Assembly: GCF_910592395.1 (NCBI RefSeq)
Contig: NC_088323.1
Span: forward strand, 10,277,501 to 10,341,500
Length of the DNA stretch: 64,000 nucleotides
DNA from: Lineus longissimus
Taxonomy: Eukaryota; Nemertea; Pilidiophora; Heteronemertea; Lineidae
Direction of reading: 5' to 3'
Part shown: positions 32,640-45,365 of the stretch, piece after piece
Numbering within the stretch: the stretch's first letter is position 1
Layout of the letters: each line of letters opens with the position of its first letter
Notes under the pieces: generated by a model
Database searches by the model: none
Seen by the model: the letters and a program-made list of their open reading frames with translations, nothing else
What the model was told of the DNA's origin: nothing
Made by a program: the position numbers and the translations under genes

Positions 32640-34525
32640 CTGCAAAACTGCGATGGAATGAAATAGAATGACGTTCTTTCTTGTTTTAAACCCTGCACTC
32701 CTTATGTACCATAACTATACTAAGCTTTGACGTCAAAGAGTGGGCCGTCTGGCTGGGACAGTAGGGCCTATGGCATGCTACGGTAGGGCTTCACTGATTA
32801 CAGCATTCTGGCATCATATTGGCCATGATGAGAGATTATAGCGATGACAGTCTATAGCTAGTCCCACGGGTAGCTAGTCCCCCGTGTGAAGACATGCTCG
32901 ATACATTCAAACCGGGGACATGAAGACGACTTCGAGGTACATGTAGGCCTAACTGAGGAGAGCATGACTGAAGCTAAAGGAGTGGCTTTTCTTTATGCTT
33001 TGGGTGCATTATACAGACCATGGTGACACAATTTAACGATGACACTCCATCAAGTCCCAGGATTGAGGACTAATGAACGACTGTGTGTATGATAACATGC
33101 TCGATACATTCAAACCGGGGACATGAGGACAACTTCGAGTAAACGTAGCCTAGCAGAGTCGAGTATGTCTGAAGCTAAAGGAGTGGCCTTTCTAAAGCTT
33201 TGGGTCCATTATACAGGCATTGTGACACAATTTACCGATGACACTCCATCTGGTCCCAGGGATGAGGCCTTATGAATAACTCTGCGTGTGGTGACATGCA
33301 CGATACATTCAAACCGGGGACATGAAGACAACTTCGAGGTACATGTAGGCCTAACTGAGTACAGCATGTCTGAAGCTAAAAGAGTGGCTTTACTATGCTC
33401 TAGGTGCACAACAATGACACTCCAATTTACTGGTCCGTGATGTGAGGCCTTATGAATGACTGTGCATGTGATGACATGCTCGATACATGCAAACCAGGGA
33501 CACGAGGACAGCATTGAGTTCAAGGACGAAAAGTAGTGCGGAGGAGAAACCATTTCATAAGATTTGCGAAATAGGCCTGAAAGTAGCAGTGGCCTTGCCT
33601 TATTTTCAGGTTTAGTTCAGTTCCGTATATGGGCAATTGAAGACAAAATAACTTAGACGATTGCAGCCCAGTTGTTTCTAGGAGTGAGACATTATTGAAT
33701 TAATGTGCGTGTGATAACATGCTAGAATACATTCAAACCAGGGACATGAGGGCAACTTCGAGGTACATTTCACCGTGCTGAGTAGAGCATGTCTGAAGCT
33801 AAATCAGTGGCCTTTATGCTTTGGGTCCATTATACAGACCATGGTGACGCAATTTAACGATGACACTTCATCAAGTCCCAGGATTGAGGACTAATTAATG
33901 ACTGTGTGTGTGTGTGATAACATGCTCGATACATTCAAACCGGGGACATGAGGACAACATTGAGGTACACGTAGCCTAGCTGAGTCTGAAGCTAGATGAG
34001 TGGCCTTTCTAAAGCGTCGGTTGCATTAAACAGTCCATTGTGACACAATTTACCGATGACACTCCATCTGGTCCCAGGGACTAGACCCTATGAATGACTG
34101 TGCGTGTGGTGACATGCTCGATATATTCAAACCGGGGACATGAAGACAACTTCGAATTAAAAGACGAAAGATTGTGCAGAGGAGAATATATATCTGATCA
34201 GAGCAGTGGAAGTGCAGAGGAATGAAATAAATGATGTGCTTTCTTAATGAAGCCTGCGCCCTCGGTCGTGTACCATATCTGTACTGAAGCTCTGACATAA
34301 ATCAATGCCCATCTGACTGGGACAGTAGGGCCTATGGCATGCTATGGGAAGGCCTAACTGATCACAACATTCTGGCTTCATAGGCTACTCCAGTTTCGTT
34401 CAGTTCCATTATATGGGCCAAGATAAGAGAATATAGCAATGATAGTCAATAGCTGGTCCAGCGGGTAAACCCTTATAGAATGAATATGCATGTGGTGACA
34501 TGCTCGAATACATCAAATCCTGTGG
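32640..34525. repeat. Composite satellite, first block
   Basis: Two modules alternate. Module A (~200 bp) contains CATGCTCGATACATTCAAAC, CGGGGACATGA, GTCTGAAGCTA and TTTACCGATGACACTCCATC. Its spacing is 200 bp between 33,091 and 33,291, then 180 bp. Module B (~370 bp) contains AATGAAATAAATGATGTGCT, CTTAATGAAGCCTGC, GGGACAGTAGGGCCTATGGC and AGTTTCGTTCAGTTCCA. Blocks continue at 40,951-42,561, 45,861-46,973 and 49,278-51,486, and end at 62,589-62,660. Small frames starting MSELQYRYG recur because they are read from module B. Confidence 0.93.
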
Positions 34526-34554
34526 AAATGTCATTTTATTAGTTCATACCTACC

Positions 34555-34740
34555 CAGGTCAGACTTATGCATGTGTACTCCATTCGTACTCCATTCGGAC
34601 ACACCCGAGGAAGAAATAATCTATTTATAATAGAAATCTCTTAGCTAGTTCGCTTAGCTACACCTAGGCGGCGCCCCTATACAGCCTCTGCCTCGTGAGA
34701 GCCGCCATTCACTAGTACTTATTACTCGAGCGCACCGAGT
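34555..34740. repeat. DIRS left inverted terminal repeat
   Basis: It contains GTACTCCATTCGTACTCCAT, GAAATAATCTATTTATAATA, GGCGCCCCTATACAGCCTCT and GAGAGCCGCCATTCACTAGT. The complement occurs at 40,752-40,928 with a few differences. Confidence 0.9.
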
Positions 34741-34774
34741 AAGTCCCGTTGCTGTAGGGACAGGCAGGGCGGGT

Positions 34775-34868
34775 AGTCTGACCTGGGTAGGTATGAACTA
34801 ATAAAATGACATTTGCACAGGAAATGGAAATTTTATGTCGTTCATACTTTGCCCAGGTCAGAATTTTG
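34775..34868. other. DIRS internal complementary region
   Basis: The 40 bases at 34,775-34,814 are the reverse complement of 34,526-34,565, the left outer end. The next ~38 bases (34,830-34,868: ATTTTATGTCGTTCATACTT...) complement the right outer end at 40,913-40,950. In DIRS elements this region templates completion of the ends and formation of the circle. Confidence 0.9.
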
Positions 34869-35429
34869 CATCGAATACCAACAACCAAAGGAAGGAGGGT
34901 AAACGGTGACTTACCATGTAGTGAAGTGAACTGTCTCCAAGCTGCGCAGCAGAACCCAACGGGTGAGACCAGGGGACCCAGAGAAAGAATGCTTGGGGGA
35001 GACCCGGGCTAGAGGTCAACAGGCCCTTTGACAACAAAGGGAAGCATAACTGGGAAAACCCATCCCCTCCTAGACGGTGACAAAACCACCTCAACACGGT
35101 ATAAGCTCAGCACATATCGTCAAGAGACACAATGTGGAAAAAATTCTTTTTTTTTTACAAGAAGGAGAGCACGCCCCAGAATAACCTGGAGCGGCCTCAC
35201 TGATTAACTCTCAAAAGTCCTAGGCGGCTGAACCCTAGGACAGCTGGACGGGGCGAACGCGCAGGCCCGAAGACCCGGCGACAGTCTATAGAACAACCCC
35301 CCCCCCCCGCTTAAAAAGGAGGGAGGACAAGACAGCCAGCAGGAGAGAAAATCGACGAGTGGTCTAGGCAGGGAAACACCTATACCACGTGCTGAGCGGC
35401 GACAATTGGACCAAGAGACAGCATACCTG

Positions 35430-36430
35430 TTAACCTGTTAACCTGGAACAATCGCGCATATAATACTGGGAGAATGTAGAGTGAGAACTCCACGTAGCCG
35501 CATCTAAAACCTCGTTCAGCGCCACTCCCTTACACTCGGCCCACGAAGTAGAAATGGCCCGAATCTTGTGGGCCGTAATGGCGCCTAGGCGATGAAGCTC
35601 TGGAGAAACGAGTGTCATAGAATAGGCCATCCGGATGGTGGCCACCAACCGTCTGGCGACCGTGGCTGCAGCTATCTCCCTAGTAAACCCCTCTCTATAA
35701 GACAAAAAGAGGCGCTTCCTGCCTAGGCGAACAGCAGGCTCCTTAGTCTTTAGAATAGAACTTCAATGCCCTAACAGGACAGAGAGTTCTGTTCGGGAGG
35801 TCTCTAGAGACCGTAGCGGATAAAGAGGGGATAAAAACCGGGCGCCTGGAGGTGTGCGGCGCCTGGTTTTTAGCCAGAAAGCCTGGGACGAATTCTAGGA
35901 CCGCGCCCCTCTCAGTGAAAGCCAATTTATCAAAGGCTAAAGCATGGAGCTCAGACCGCCGCTGTGCCGTGGCCAAAGCCACCAGGAAAACGGTCTTAAA
36001 GGTCAGATGTTTAAAATCTGCCTGATGCATGGGTTCAAATGGAAAGTGCACGAGAGCCCTTAAGACCACCGAGAGGTCCCACTTTGGGGAAAGGTGAATT
36101 GAGCGAGGACGCTCAAAAGACATGTTGCGAAGCAACGATGAAACAGCATCATCCCAAGACGGTTGCCACGATTCAGTCAGCTTTAAGGTGACCGAAACGG
36201 CGGAGCGATAACCTTTCACTCCCTGAACCGAAAACTTCCTGACCGAGAATAGAAAATTCAAGAAGTCGAGGAAGTTGGGAAGAGAGGGAGCGACCGGAGA
36301 AACTCCGTGCTCCCGACACCAGTCTCGAAAGACAGCCCACTTGCTATCGTATGAATCAAGGGTAGACTGTCTCTGAGGTTGGGCGACTTTACGGATAACG
36401 TCTTCCGAAAAGCCTCTCTCTCAGAGGAAA
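35430..36430 (-). pseudogene. DIRS tyrosine recombinase, frameshifted
   Basis: The frame at 35,743-36,261 carries FSVQGVKGYRSAVSVTLKL and the first catalytic Arg in ATAQRRSELHALAFD. After a frameshift near 35,745 the frame at 35,430-35,705 continues with ITAHKIRAISTSWA (H-x-x-R) and AATWSSHSTFSQYYMRD (catalytic Tyr). All four canonical YR residues can be read. An earlier shift near 36,420, probably in a GA run, separates it from the RNase H end. The enzyme would insert a circular DNA copy into chromosomal DNA. Confidence 0.85.
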
Positions 36431-38340
36431 TACCCGACAGCCTCCAGGCGTCAAGCCTGTAAAAAGAAGGGTCTTGATGATAGACCCGGCCGATCGGGTG
36501 ATAAAGCAGACGGTCCCACGCCGGCAGGCGGCGGGGGTGATCCGTCAGCAGCTCCAGCAGAACCGGGAACCAGGCCTGGTTCGGCCAGCACAGAGCTATC
36601 AGACAAAGTCTGACCCTTGAACTGGCCACCTTGTTGAGTACCGGTAGCAACAGAGGGGTAGGCGGGTATGCATAAGCATTGAGGCCGTCCCAGGAGGCCG
36701 ACAGGCTGTCCACTCCCAAGGCCTCCCCGTCTGGAAGGGGTGAGTAGTACAGGGGGAACCTCTTGTTCAACCGAGTCGCAAACAAGTCCACGACCAGAGC
36801 ATCCCACAGGACCCCCAGGCGAGAGACCACCTCGCGATGGAGGGTCCACTCTGTCTGGACCAGATGGTCCGACCTGGAAAGGGCGTCGGCCAAGATATTT
36901 CTCTTGCCGGGATGTGACGGGGGAAGAGCTGGATATCCGAGCGGCGACAAAGCTGCAGGAGCTCCCAGGTGAGACGGCACAATGTGTCGGATCTCGTCCC
37001 CCCCTGTCTCCGAATATAAGCGACCACCGTCGAATTGTCGGAGAAAAGAGAAACCCTGTGACCCCTCAGATGAGACGTGAAGGCCCTCACGGCCAGGATG
37101 ACAGCCTGCATCTCGAGGATATTGATCAAGAGACGCGCATCCTCCTCTGACCACGTGCCCTTGGTGGTCAGGTCCCCTTCGTTCAAATGGGCGCCCAACC
37201 ATAAAGGGAGGCGACCGTGAACAGGGACATCTGGGGCGACGGAGGGCTGAGCTGCACTCCGCGGAGGAGTTCCGTCTCCGAACCCCAGAAACTCCACACC
37301 TCCCCCAGGAGAGACCCCGGGATAAATATCCGCTGGTCGAGGGAGTCCGTGAATGGACGCCAACTCGACAGCAGGAGGAGCTGGAGTGGGCGCATATACA
37401 GGCGGCTGAAAGGAACCTGGTCCGCTGCCGAATTGAGCAGCCCCAGCAGCGACAGAAACTGTCGGGCTGTGGCGCTGTCCTGACGGCAAAAAATCCCGAC
37501 CAAGGACCGAATCTTGCGAATTCGGTCCGGAGGGGGGGACATCAGGCCCTCTCGTGTGCGAAATCGCACCCCCACGAAGACATAATCCTGAGCTGCGTCC
37601 AGCTCGGATTTGTCCCAATTTAACAACCACCCTGCCGTAATGGTTGTGACGAGCAGAAACTTTGCCTGCTTTCCCAGACGGCGATGAGCCTGGTGCCGTA
37701 GCAGCCAGTCGTCGAGATAGCAATGGAGCTTTAAGCCCATGGCATGAAAAGGCGCGGCAAACGCCTTGACGACTGTTGCGAAAATCAGCGGAGCAGAAGC
37801 CAGGCCGAAAGGAATGGCCTGAAACTGATAAACCTTTCCTTCGAAGAAAAAATGTGGGAAGGGCTGAAACTCTGGATGGACCGGGACGTGTAAATACGCG
37901 TCCTGAAGGTCCAGAGAGATAGCCCAATCGTTGGGCTGCACCGCGGCGGTCGCTGACCTGGTTGTCTCCATCTTGAAGCTGGGGACCCGGAGGAACCGAT
38001 TCAAGGTGGACAGGTCGATGACCAGTCTCCACTTCCCCGACTTCTTGGGGACCAAGAAGACGTGGCTGTAAAAGCCCGGGGAGGAATGGTTGTCCACCAG
38101 CCTCACTGCCTGCTTCTTGAGAAGAGACAGGACCTCCGATCGAAGGGCAAGCACCCTGACGGGGTCTACTGGCGGGGACACCGGGGTGGGAGTCGACGTC
38201 ATAGGGGGGACGGGAAAAGTCCAATCAGACACCGTGTCGGAGCATATCCGGCACGGGGGAGTCTTTTTGACACCACCGGTCCCAAAAGTCTGCGAAGTGT
38301 CGCAGTCTGACGTCCACGACGCCAACTGTGGGGGCGCCAC
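36431..38340 (-). pseudogene. DIRS reverse transcriptase and RNase H, frameshifted
   Basis: The frame at 37,183-38,340 shows RT motifs in order: PGFYSHVFLVPKKSGKWRLV, IDLSTLNRFL, SLDLQDAYLHVPV, FGLASAPLIF and LKLHCYLDDWLL with the YLDD catalytic pair. RNase H then continues in another frame (the C-terminal part of 36,767-38,224: GTWSEEDARLLINILEMQAV, VSLFSDNSTVVAYI). A further shift leads to the frame at 36,258-37,202, which has GKRNILADALSRSDHL and a WPNQAWFPVLLELLTD linker. The shifts lie at short G runs near 37,195 and 36,910, which looks like single-base loss. Confidence 0.88.
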
Positions 38341-38375
38341 CTGCAGGCGCAGGAGGAAGGACTAAAGAGTCACTT

Positions 38376-40281
38376 TCACTTGCCCTCGCGACCCTTCTCC
38401 TTGAAGGGACGCTTGGGCTGCCCGCCGCCCCCGCCCCTGCCTGAGGAGCGGTGGCGCTTATTGGAGCGGCGGGAGGGAGCCGCAGCTTCTGCCTGCCCTC
38501 GGGGACGAAAGGAGGAGCCATGCGAGGACGAAGGCCCACGAGGAGCCGATGAACCTCGGGGGCGTCGAGATCCCACCTGTTGTCCCCTGCCCGCGGCCTG
38601 TGAATAGGAACGCGTACGGGGGGCGGCCTGGGGAGTCGAGACTGACTCCATCAGACGATCAGACTGTGCCTGAGCACCCATGGTGTCAGGCAGGGAGTCA
38701 TGGAACAAGAAAGGGCCGCTCAATGGAGCAGTCCTTTATGCCCCCCGCAGAAACTGGGACCTGACCGTGCTCAACCCCCCGATGAGCAGGTCACAGCGTT
38801 TTAGCACGCCGTTACCCGCCTGCTTAGCAGTCAGATCGCTGGCATGCTGCAGGGACTGCTGGAGGGACATCGCGAGAATACGCTGTTCCTCCGAGGCATC
38901 CGCGGCTAAAGACCTGGTAAGGGCACACAGAGTCAGGTCGGCATAAGATAACACCGCCTGGGTCTCCTTAGCCAGGGCCTCGTCATTCTTCGCATCCTTT
39001 AAGGCCGAAGAAGAGAGGACTTTAGGGGGTACCAAACCCGAAAGTTGGATGTCATCCTTGAGGGGCGACAGTGAAACCGGGTCGGTTCCCGACGGTGAGA
39101 CCCGATAATAATCGGGTCTATAGGACAGCCTTGGAGGGGAAGCGGTCGTGAATCGCTTCCCAGCCTGAGTCCAGGCACCCGGCCCCGTAGACGGGAGCGT
39201 CGAGACCAGGGCGCGCTGGTGACCCCCGCAAGAAGGCGCTGTATCCCTGAGAGCCGTATCCAACCATGTGGAGGCTCTAATCAGGGCTGGAGACGTGGGC
39301 GATTCTTGGAAAGCCCGGTCAGGGACCGCATCCGACTCCTGTTCGGCTGCCGCGTCGCCGAAAAAGTCGAACAGCACCTTACAGAGGGCGGGGTTGACCG
39401 TCGGGAGAGGACATGTGTCTTGCGGCACAAATTGCCGAACAAGAGCGCGCAAGTCGCGCATACCCGCGACAATGGCGGAGTCCTCACCCCCAGAGGGGGG
39501 TCAGCCTGAGAGGCCGAAATAGACTGTGAGTCGCTCAACTCACAGTCCATTGGCTGATGACTCAAATCAAAAGCCACCGGCCTCTCGGCCAGGCGAGCCG
39601 AGGACCTGTCATGGAGGTTGGAAGCCTCCATGCGGCCCGTCAGGCTCCTAAGCAACTGCCGTTGCTCCTCCGTGAGAGAGAAGCAAGAGACAGAGGCTCA
39701 GAGCTCAAATCGGACTCCCGTGGGGCAGACACGGGAGGGGGGAGGGGGGCATGCCTGATCGGCAGCCACACCCGTCAACCCCGACATACCCGACAGAGCA
39801 GGGTGGGGTCGGACCGGGGAAATAGACGGTCTGACGGCACCCGTAACGGGGGGGCACCAGGGCCCTTCGCCTGTGAATAGTGGTCGATCACCGACCCCCT
39901 GCCCACACTGGGCAGGACACCTCCGGGTGCGGTGAACGGCGGCAAAGACGGGAAAGTGAAAACCGGTCTTGAGGGGGACGGGGGAGCACACCTGAAATAA
40001 CAGGCGGCTCATCAGGGGCGACGCTGCTTACCAACCCATGACAGGTGGGGGCGTCGGCGGGGGATCGGGGCGTAAAACGTCCAGAATCCCACCCGGACCC
40101 CAAAAGAGGGGTGCCGAGCCTGGGTCGAAACCCCTCCAGAGCCCCGTCGACCTCGCCGCTTAGCGGGGGTTCGGGAGGAGGGCGAGGGAGAGAGAGTCAA
40201 AGACCCCCTTCCCTTTGAGGGCCGTGCCCCTCTCCTCACCTTCTTCATCTTCTTGCCGGCAGTGCCAGAAGAGGAAGGCAT
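38376..40281 (-). pseudogene. DIRS gag-like frame, broken
   Basis: The likely start is the ATG at 40,281 (MPSSSGTAGKKMKKVRRG). Pieces continue in several frames to 38,736-39,461, which ends LLIGGLSTVRSQFLRGA, a block conserved in DIRS gag proteins. A basic, Gly/Arg-rich tail follows at 38,376-38,723 (RRSNKRHRSSGRGGGGG). Broad GC-rich composition (over 55% by eye) contrasts with the AT-rich surroundings. Confidence 0.7.
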
Positions 40282-40751
40282 CCCGAGGCGGAAGGGTCCG
40301 GCCCAATGGGGGCGGAACTACCCGCACTCCGACACGGGGAAGAACCGGGCCGGGGACTATGAATCCCCGATACAGCCGTAAACAGACCTCGAAAACCCGC
40401 CCTGAAGGGCAGGAGGTCCAGAACAAAGGGTAGAACACCCAAAGAAGTAAAAAAGGACGGCAATAACGATGTCATTACATCGACTTTCTAACAGAAAAAC
40501 CACAAAAATATAAAACGAACGGTCACGTGACCAACAGACCGGGAAGACGGAGAAAAAATTTCTTGGGAGACGGCAGAAAAGCACGCTCCAAAAGCAGAAA
40601 TCGAGGGAGGACAGTAAAAGAACGATCTCACCCGTCTCCTAGAATCAATAAGCGTCCCGAAGGTGTCCCGGGGTGTCCTTCTCGAGCGTCGAATCGACCA
40701 AATTTGGCGAAAACAACGTAGGAAAAACTTGGTACAATGTGATACAGTGTG

Positions 40752-40950
40752 CCGAGGAATAAGTACTGGTGAATGGCGGCTCTCACGAGGCAGAGGCTGT
40801 ATAGGGGCGCCGCCTAGCTGTAGCTAAGCGAACTAGCTAAGAGATTTCTATTATAAATAGATTATTTCTTCCTCGGGTGTGTCCGAATGGAGTACGAATG
40901 GAGTACACATGCAAAAGTCTGACCTGGGTAGAGTATGAACGACATAAAAT
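40752..40950. repeat. DIRS right inverted terminal repeat and outer end
   Basis: The sequence from TGCCGAGGAATAAGTACTGG through GTGTGTCCGAATGGAGTACG complements the left terminal repeat. The outer 38 bases end in GAACGACATAAAAT and abut the satellite text ACAGACCATGGTGACGC. Confidence 0.9.
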
Positions 40951-42561
40951 ACAGACCATGGTGACGCAATTTAACGATGACACTTCATCAAGTCCCAGGA
41001 TTGAGGACTAATGAATGACTCTCTGTGTGTGTGATAACATGCTCGATACATTCAAACCGGGGACATGAGGACAACTTTGAGGTACACGTAGCCTAGCTGA
41101 GTAAAGGATGTCTGAAGCTAGAGGAGTGGCCTTTCTAAAGCTTCGGTTGCATTAAACAGTCCATTGTGACACAATTTACCGATGACACTCCATCTGGTCC
41201 CAGGGACTAGACCTTATGAATGACTATGCGTGTGGTGACATGCTCGATATATTCAAACCGGGGAAATGAAGACAACTTTGAGGTACATGTAAGCCTAGCT
41301 GAGTAAAGCATGTCTGAAGCTAAAGGAGTGGCCTTTCTAAAACTTTGTGTGCATTATACAGGCCATGTTGACACAATTTGCCGATGAAACTCCATCTGGT
41401 CTCTGGGATGAGGCCTTATGAATGTGTGCATTTGATGACATGCTCGATACATTCAAACCGGGGACATGAAGACAACTTCGAATTAAAAGACGAATGATTG
41501 TGCAGAGGAGAATATATCTGATCAGAGCAGTGGAACTGCAGAGGAATGAAATAAATGATGTGCTTTCTTAATGAAGCCTGCACCCGCGGTCGCGTACCAT
41601 ATCTATACTGAAGCTCTGACATAAATCAATGCCCATCTGACTGGGACAGTAGGGCCTATGGCATGCTATGGGAAGGCCTAACTGATCACAACATTCTGGC
41701 TTCATAGGCTACCCCAGTTTCGTTCAGTTCCATTATATGGGCCATGATAAGAGAATATAGCAATGATAGTCTGTAGCTGGTCCATTGGGTAAACTCTTAT
41801 AAAATGAATATGCATGTGGTGACATGCTTGAATACATCAAAACCTTGGACATTAGGACAACTTCGAGGTACATTTAGGCCTAACTGAGTAGAGCATGTCT
41901 GAAGTTCAAGCAGTGGCCTTTCTTTATGCTTTGGGTCAATTATACAGACCATGGTGACGCAATTTAATGATGACACTTCATCAAGTCCCAGGATTGAGGA
42001 CTAATGAATTACTGTGTGTGTGTGTGATAACATGCTCGATACATGCAAACCGGGGACATGAGGACAACTTTGAGGTACACGTAGCCCAGCTGAGTAACGG
42101 TAGCTGAAGCTAGAGGAGTGGCCTTTCTAAAGCTTCGGTTGCATTAAACAGTCCATTGTGACACAATTTACCGATGACAATCTGGTTCCAGGGACTAGAC
42201 CTTATGAATGACTGTGCGTGTGGTGACATGCTCGATATATTCAAACCGGGGAAATGAAGACAACTTCGAGGTACATGTAAGCCTAGCTGAGTAGAGCATG
42301 TCTGAAGCTAAAGGAGTGGCCTTTCTAAAGCCTTGTGTGCATTATACAGGCCATGTTGACACAATTTACCGATGAAACTCCATCTGGTCCCAGGGACTAG
42401 ACCTTATGAATGACTGTGCATGTGGTGACATGCTCGATACATTCAAACCGGGGACATGAAGACAACTTCGAATTAAAAGACGAAAGATTGTGCAAAGAAG
42501 AATATATCTGATTAGAGCAGTGGAACTGCAGAGGAATGAAATAAATGATGTGATTTCTTAA
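40951..42561. repeat. Composite satellite, second block
   Basis: Further A and B modules of the array described at 32,640. The distance between successive B modules, once inserted elements are subtracted, is about 0.9-1 kb here. The block ends in TTAA at 42,558-42,561. Confidence 0.93.
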
Positions 42562-43148
42562 CACTTTCAGCGCCCAGCCATATTTAGCGTACTTCCCCCA
42601 GGGGCCAAGGTTACGCCCCTTTTTACCCTTTTTCAAAATTATGAAAACAATAGAAGGAATAAAGATAATTACATGAAATTTTCTGTGTTGGTTCTTCTTT
42701 GTTAGATCTCTTTACAATGCTAATTTGGAATGATAGTCAGCAAAGCACTTGACGCAAGGGCCCAACGCGCCGCGTAGCGGCAAAAAAGCGAAGCTGGCGA
42801 AACATTTATAACGGGTCACCGTCACTTATTATTGGACTTATAGCGCATTTACGGGGTTGCAACTATTTTGCTTTATAGTGTCACCAGGAAAGAAAAGCAT
42901 GCGACCTAACGCCGATCTATTTGTATAAAGTGATAATTGGAAGGTATATAGTAGGAAATATCAATAAAATAATCATTCCATGTCGTCTTTTGAGGGCATT
43001 TTTGATTGTAAAAAATATATGTGTACGTCACCGTAGTCTCTGCAATGATAATTTTATCAGAGCAGTCTCGCGCAAGTAGAAGTTCTTTACCTACTAGTTC
43101 TTCACTTATTAGTCTCAACGTCTGGCGCAAAGCCAGACGTTTTCCATT

Positions 43149-43283
43149 ACGATTTCACTACGATGTTTGACAATAAGGAGCAGTGCGCGAGATATGCTAA
43201 TGAGCAGACTTCCCTCGCTTGAGTTTCTGAAGAATGTTCCATATCGCGCTAAGCTCATCACTGCTGATTATGACAGGCGTGCA
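43149..43283 (+). repeat. 135-bp direct repeat inside the TTAA element, copy 1
   Basis: It matches 44,718-44,852 at high identity, from ACGATTTCACTACGATGTTT to GACAGGCGTGCA. In copy 2 it lies in a 111-codon frame (44,574-44,909) with CNNCAICHRTSTKKC and DRLMSRLPSLEFRKNVPYRA. The frame starts at a plain ATG and matches no family I know. A short Cys cluster could be a remnant of the piggyBac C-terminal finger, but this is weak. Confidence 0.8.
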
Positions 43284-44717
43284 GCGGTAGGTATCTGCTC
43301 CCCAACTTCCACCCTAATACGGTACAATAAGTTACCATTTGATGAGAATGGGACAATGCCCTCACTGTGTATGGAGTCATAGGGATAAGAAGACATTATT
43401 CATTAGTGTTGGTACAAGTGATTTTGCCCAAAAAGCATGCGCATTCAAAAAACAAAATATGCAAGGTATCACGTACATGACCATGACGACGTGCAGAAAG
43501 TGCACTGTGCATACCCTTTGGCTATGTATGGTAAACATGGTAAACATGAACAACATCATTATTCATCGGCAGTTCATTTTACTCCGAGCTTTTCCTGAAA
43601 CATATTGCCATGATGATTAGGCCTACCATGTACCATGACCAATAACGGCACTAGATCATGTAGATGTCAACAAGTTCACATGAACTGTATAATCCCGCAT
43701 AATCCCGCATGGCGCATGTGGGGCATGCGTCTAAACCAAAGCCCCAAAATCACTTGTTTTGGTCTATTTCACTTGTGTTTCCCCCGTCTCCCAGTCCATA
43801 ATACATTTACAGTTTACAATCCCCGATCATGGCCCAACAAAAGGTCATCGGTTGACTAAAGCCAAGGAACACAACTGTTCAATGGATTTAGGCCTATAGT
43901 TGAATGCGATCAAACTACGTCTTTTCAATCGTGGATTGTAAATTTAACCCCATGGGCCTAGGGAAGGCCCTATAACAATACTTTCGACACAGTTATTATC
44001 TCCGCTGCCTCCACCATGTTACACACAGTGCTCACTGCTGATTCTAAAATGCGCCACCTAGTCAATTGCACTATCGTCATCACCTCATCATACTTCATTG
44101 ACATTACAGGCACACATTGACATAGACCACTGTTGCAATCAACGACACAGTCGCTATCCAAGTAGCATTATAGAGGTAATTATCATTATCATACCTCATT
44201 AGCATGTGAACCAATCGCGTCGCGTCCTTTGCGATCACGGCAAAGCCTCATGGAATAATGTCTTTCAACGTTGAATAATTTTTCATATTCCACGCCTACA
44301 ACTTCAATTTCTTCATAATCCATGGCTAGAAGTTCAATACTAATTTTAATTTATTTAATATAATATCCAAGATAAAGTTACAAGAAGTAGTCAATAGGGG
44401 TCTCTCACCTCTCACTGTATGTCCACACTATTCACGCTTGTACGAGGAATACATTCAATGCTGAATCTAACAACACCCAGTGCCCTTACTCTGTATATTA
44501 GTCACTGGAAGATGGCCCATTTCACTCCTTGCTTCTACTTCACCTATAGTCTCATTGCAAATGCCTCAGTTCTATGATATCACATTCACTTTCAGCTGTC
44601 ATGCAATGCAACAACTGTGCTATCTGCCATCGCACATCAACGAAGAAGTGCAGCCGCCCACATTCCACCTCACGTCTGTCCGACCAGCTGCAATCCTCGA
44701 GGACGCCCCACTGTACC

Positions 44718-44852
44718 ACGATTTCACTACGATGTTTGACAAGAAGGAGCAGTGCGCGAGATAGGCTAATGAGCAGACTTCCCTCGCTTGAGTTTCGGAA
44801 GAATGTTCCATATCGCGCTAAGCTGACCACTGCTGACCATGACAGGCGTGCA
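44718..44852 (+). repeat. 135-bp direct repeat inside the TTAA element, copy 2
   Basis: Second copy of the segment at 43,149, 1.57 kb away in the same orientation. The differences are a handful of substitutions. Local duplication within the element is the simplest explanation. Confidence 0.8.
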
Positions 44853-45007
44853 TTGGACTGGTACAGGTTGGAACTGAACATTGAATATGCTGGTGGTGAC
44901 GCTTTCTGATGAGAAGTTGCTCGTGACTGATGCAGTATCCTTGGACTTGTCCACAGCATCGTTCAATCATTGCTCTCTGAGCTGCCTTGATTCTGCCTTG
45001 ATTCTGT

Positions 45008-45070
45008 ACCCAAATACTAAGACCAAATGCCTGTTGACTGTGCTTTAAGAGAGACTGGCGCCATGCCTAG
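45008..45070. repeat. 63-bp direct repeat, copy 1
   Basis: ACCCAAATACT(A)AGACCAAA... to GCGCCATGCCTAG recurs at 45,366-45,428 with one difference. Confidence 0.85.
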
Positions 45071-45365
45071 AGATATGACTGACCCCTATTGGCAAATTTG
45101 TATGACTTTATCTTGCCTACCTAGCTGCTGCCTATAGTCTCCCTTTAACTGCGGAACACTTCAAAGTCGATAAAATGCCATGTTCCACCTTTTAATGTGT
45201 TCAGACTGCCATTTTCAAAATAATCAAGTCAGGACACTGCCTTCTAGTCTCATAATAAATTTTGCTTTCCTCAATATATAATAACATTTCTTCTTCTTCA
45301 ATGCTTTCATCATTCCAAACTTCTCCTCCTCTGACTTTTACAGGGGTACAGTCATGGCAATCAAA

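Larger units (their letters stand above)
34526..40950 (-). mobile_element. DIRS-type retrotransposon, structurally complete, coding frames decayed
   Basis: Inverted terminal repeats of ~180 bp (34,555-34,740 and 40,752-40,928) flank a 6-kb body on the minus strand. The order is gag-like frame, reverse transcriptase with YLDD, RNase H, and tyrosine recombinase. An internal complementary region at 34,775-34,868 matches both outer ends, the hallmark of DIRS circular intermediates. There is no target duplication, as expected for YR-mediated integration. At least four frameshifts break the pol and YR frames. It sits in the composite satellite. Confidence 0.93.

Noticed and set aside
36740-40721. 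Many long plus-strand frames across the DIRS element
   Set aside because: They are shadows of the GC-rich minus-strand gag and pol, and show no known motifs.
44574-44909. piggyBac C-terminal zinc finger in CNNCAICHRTSTKKC
   Set aside because: The Cys spacing does not fit well, and no DDD core is present in any frame of the element.
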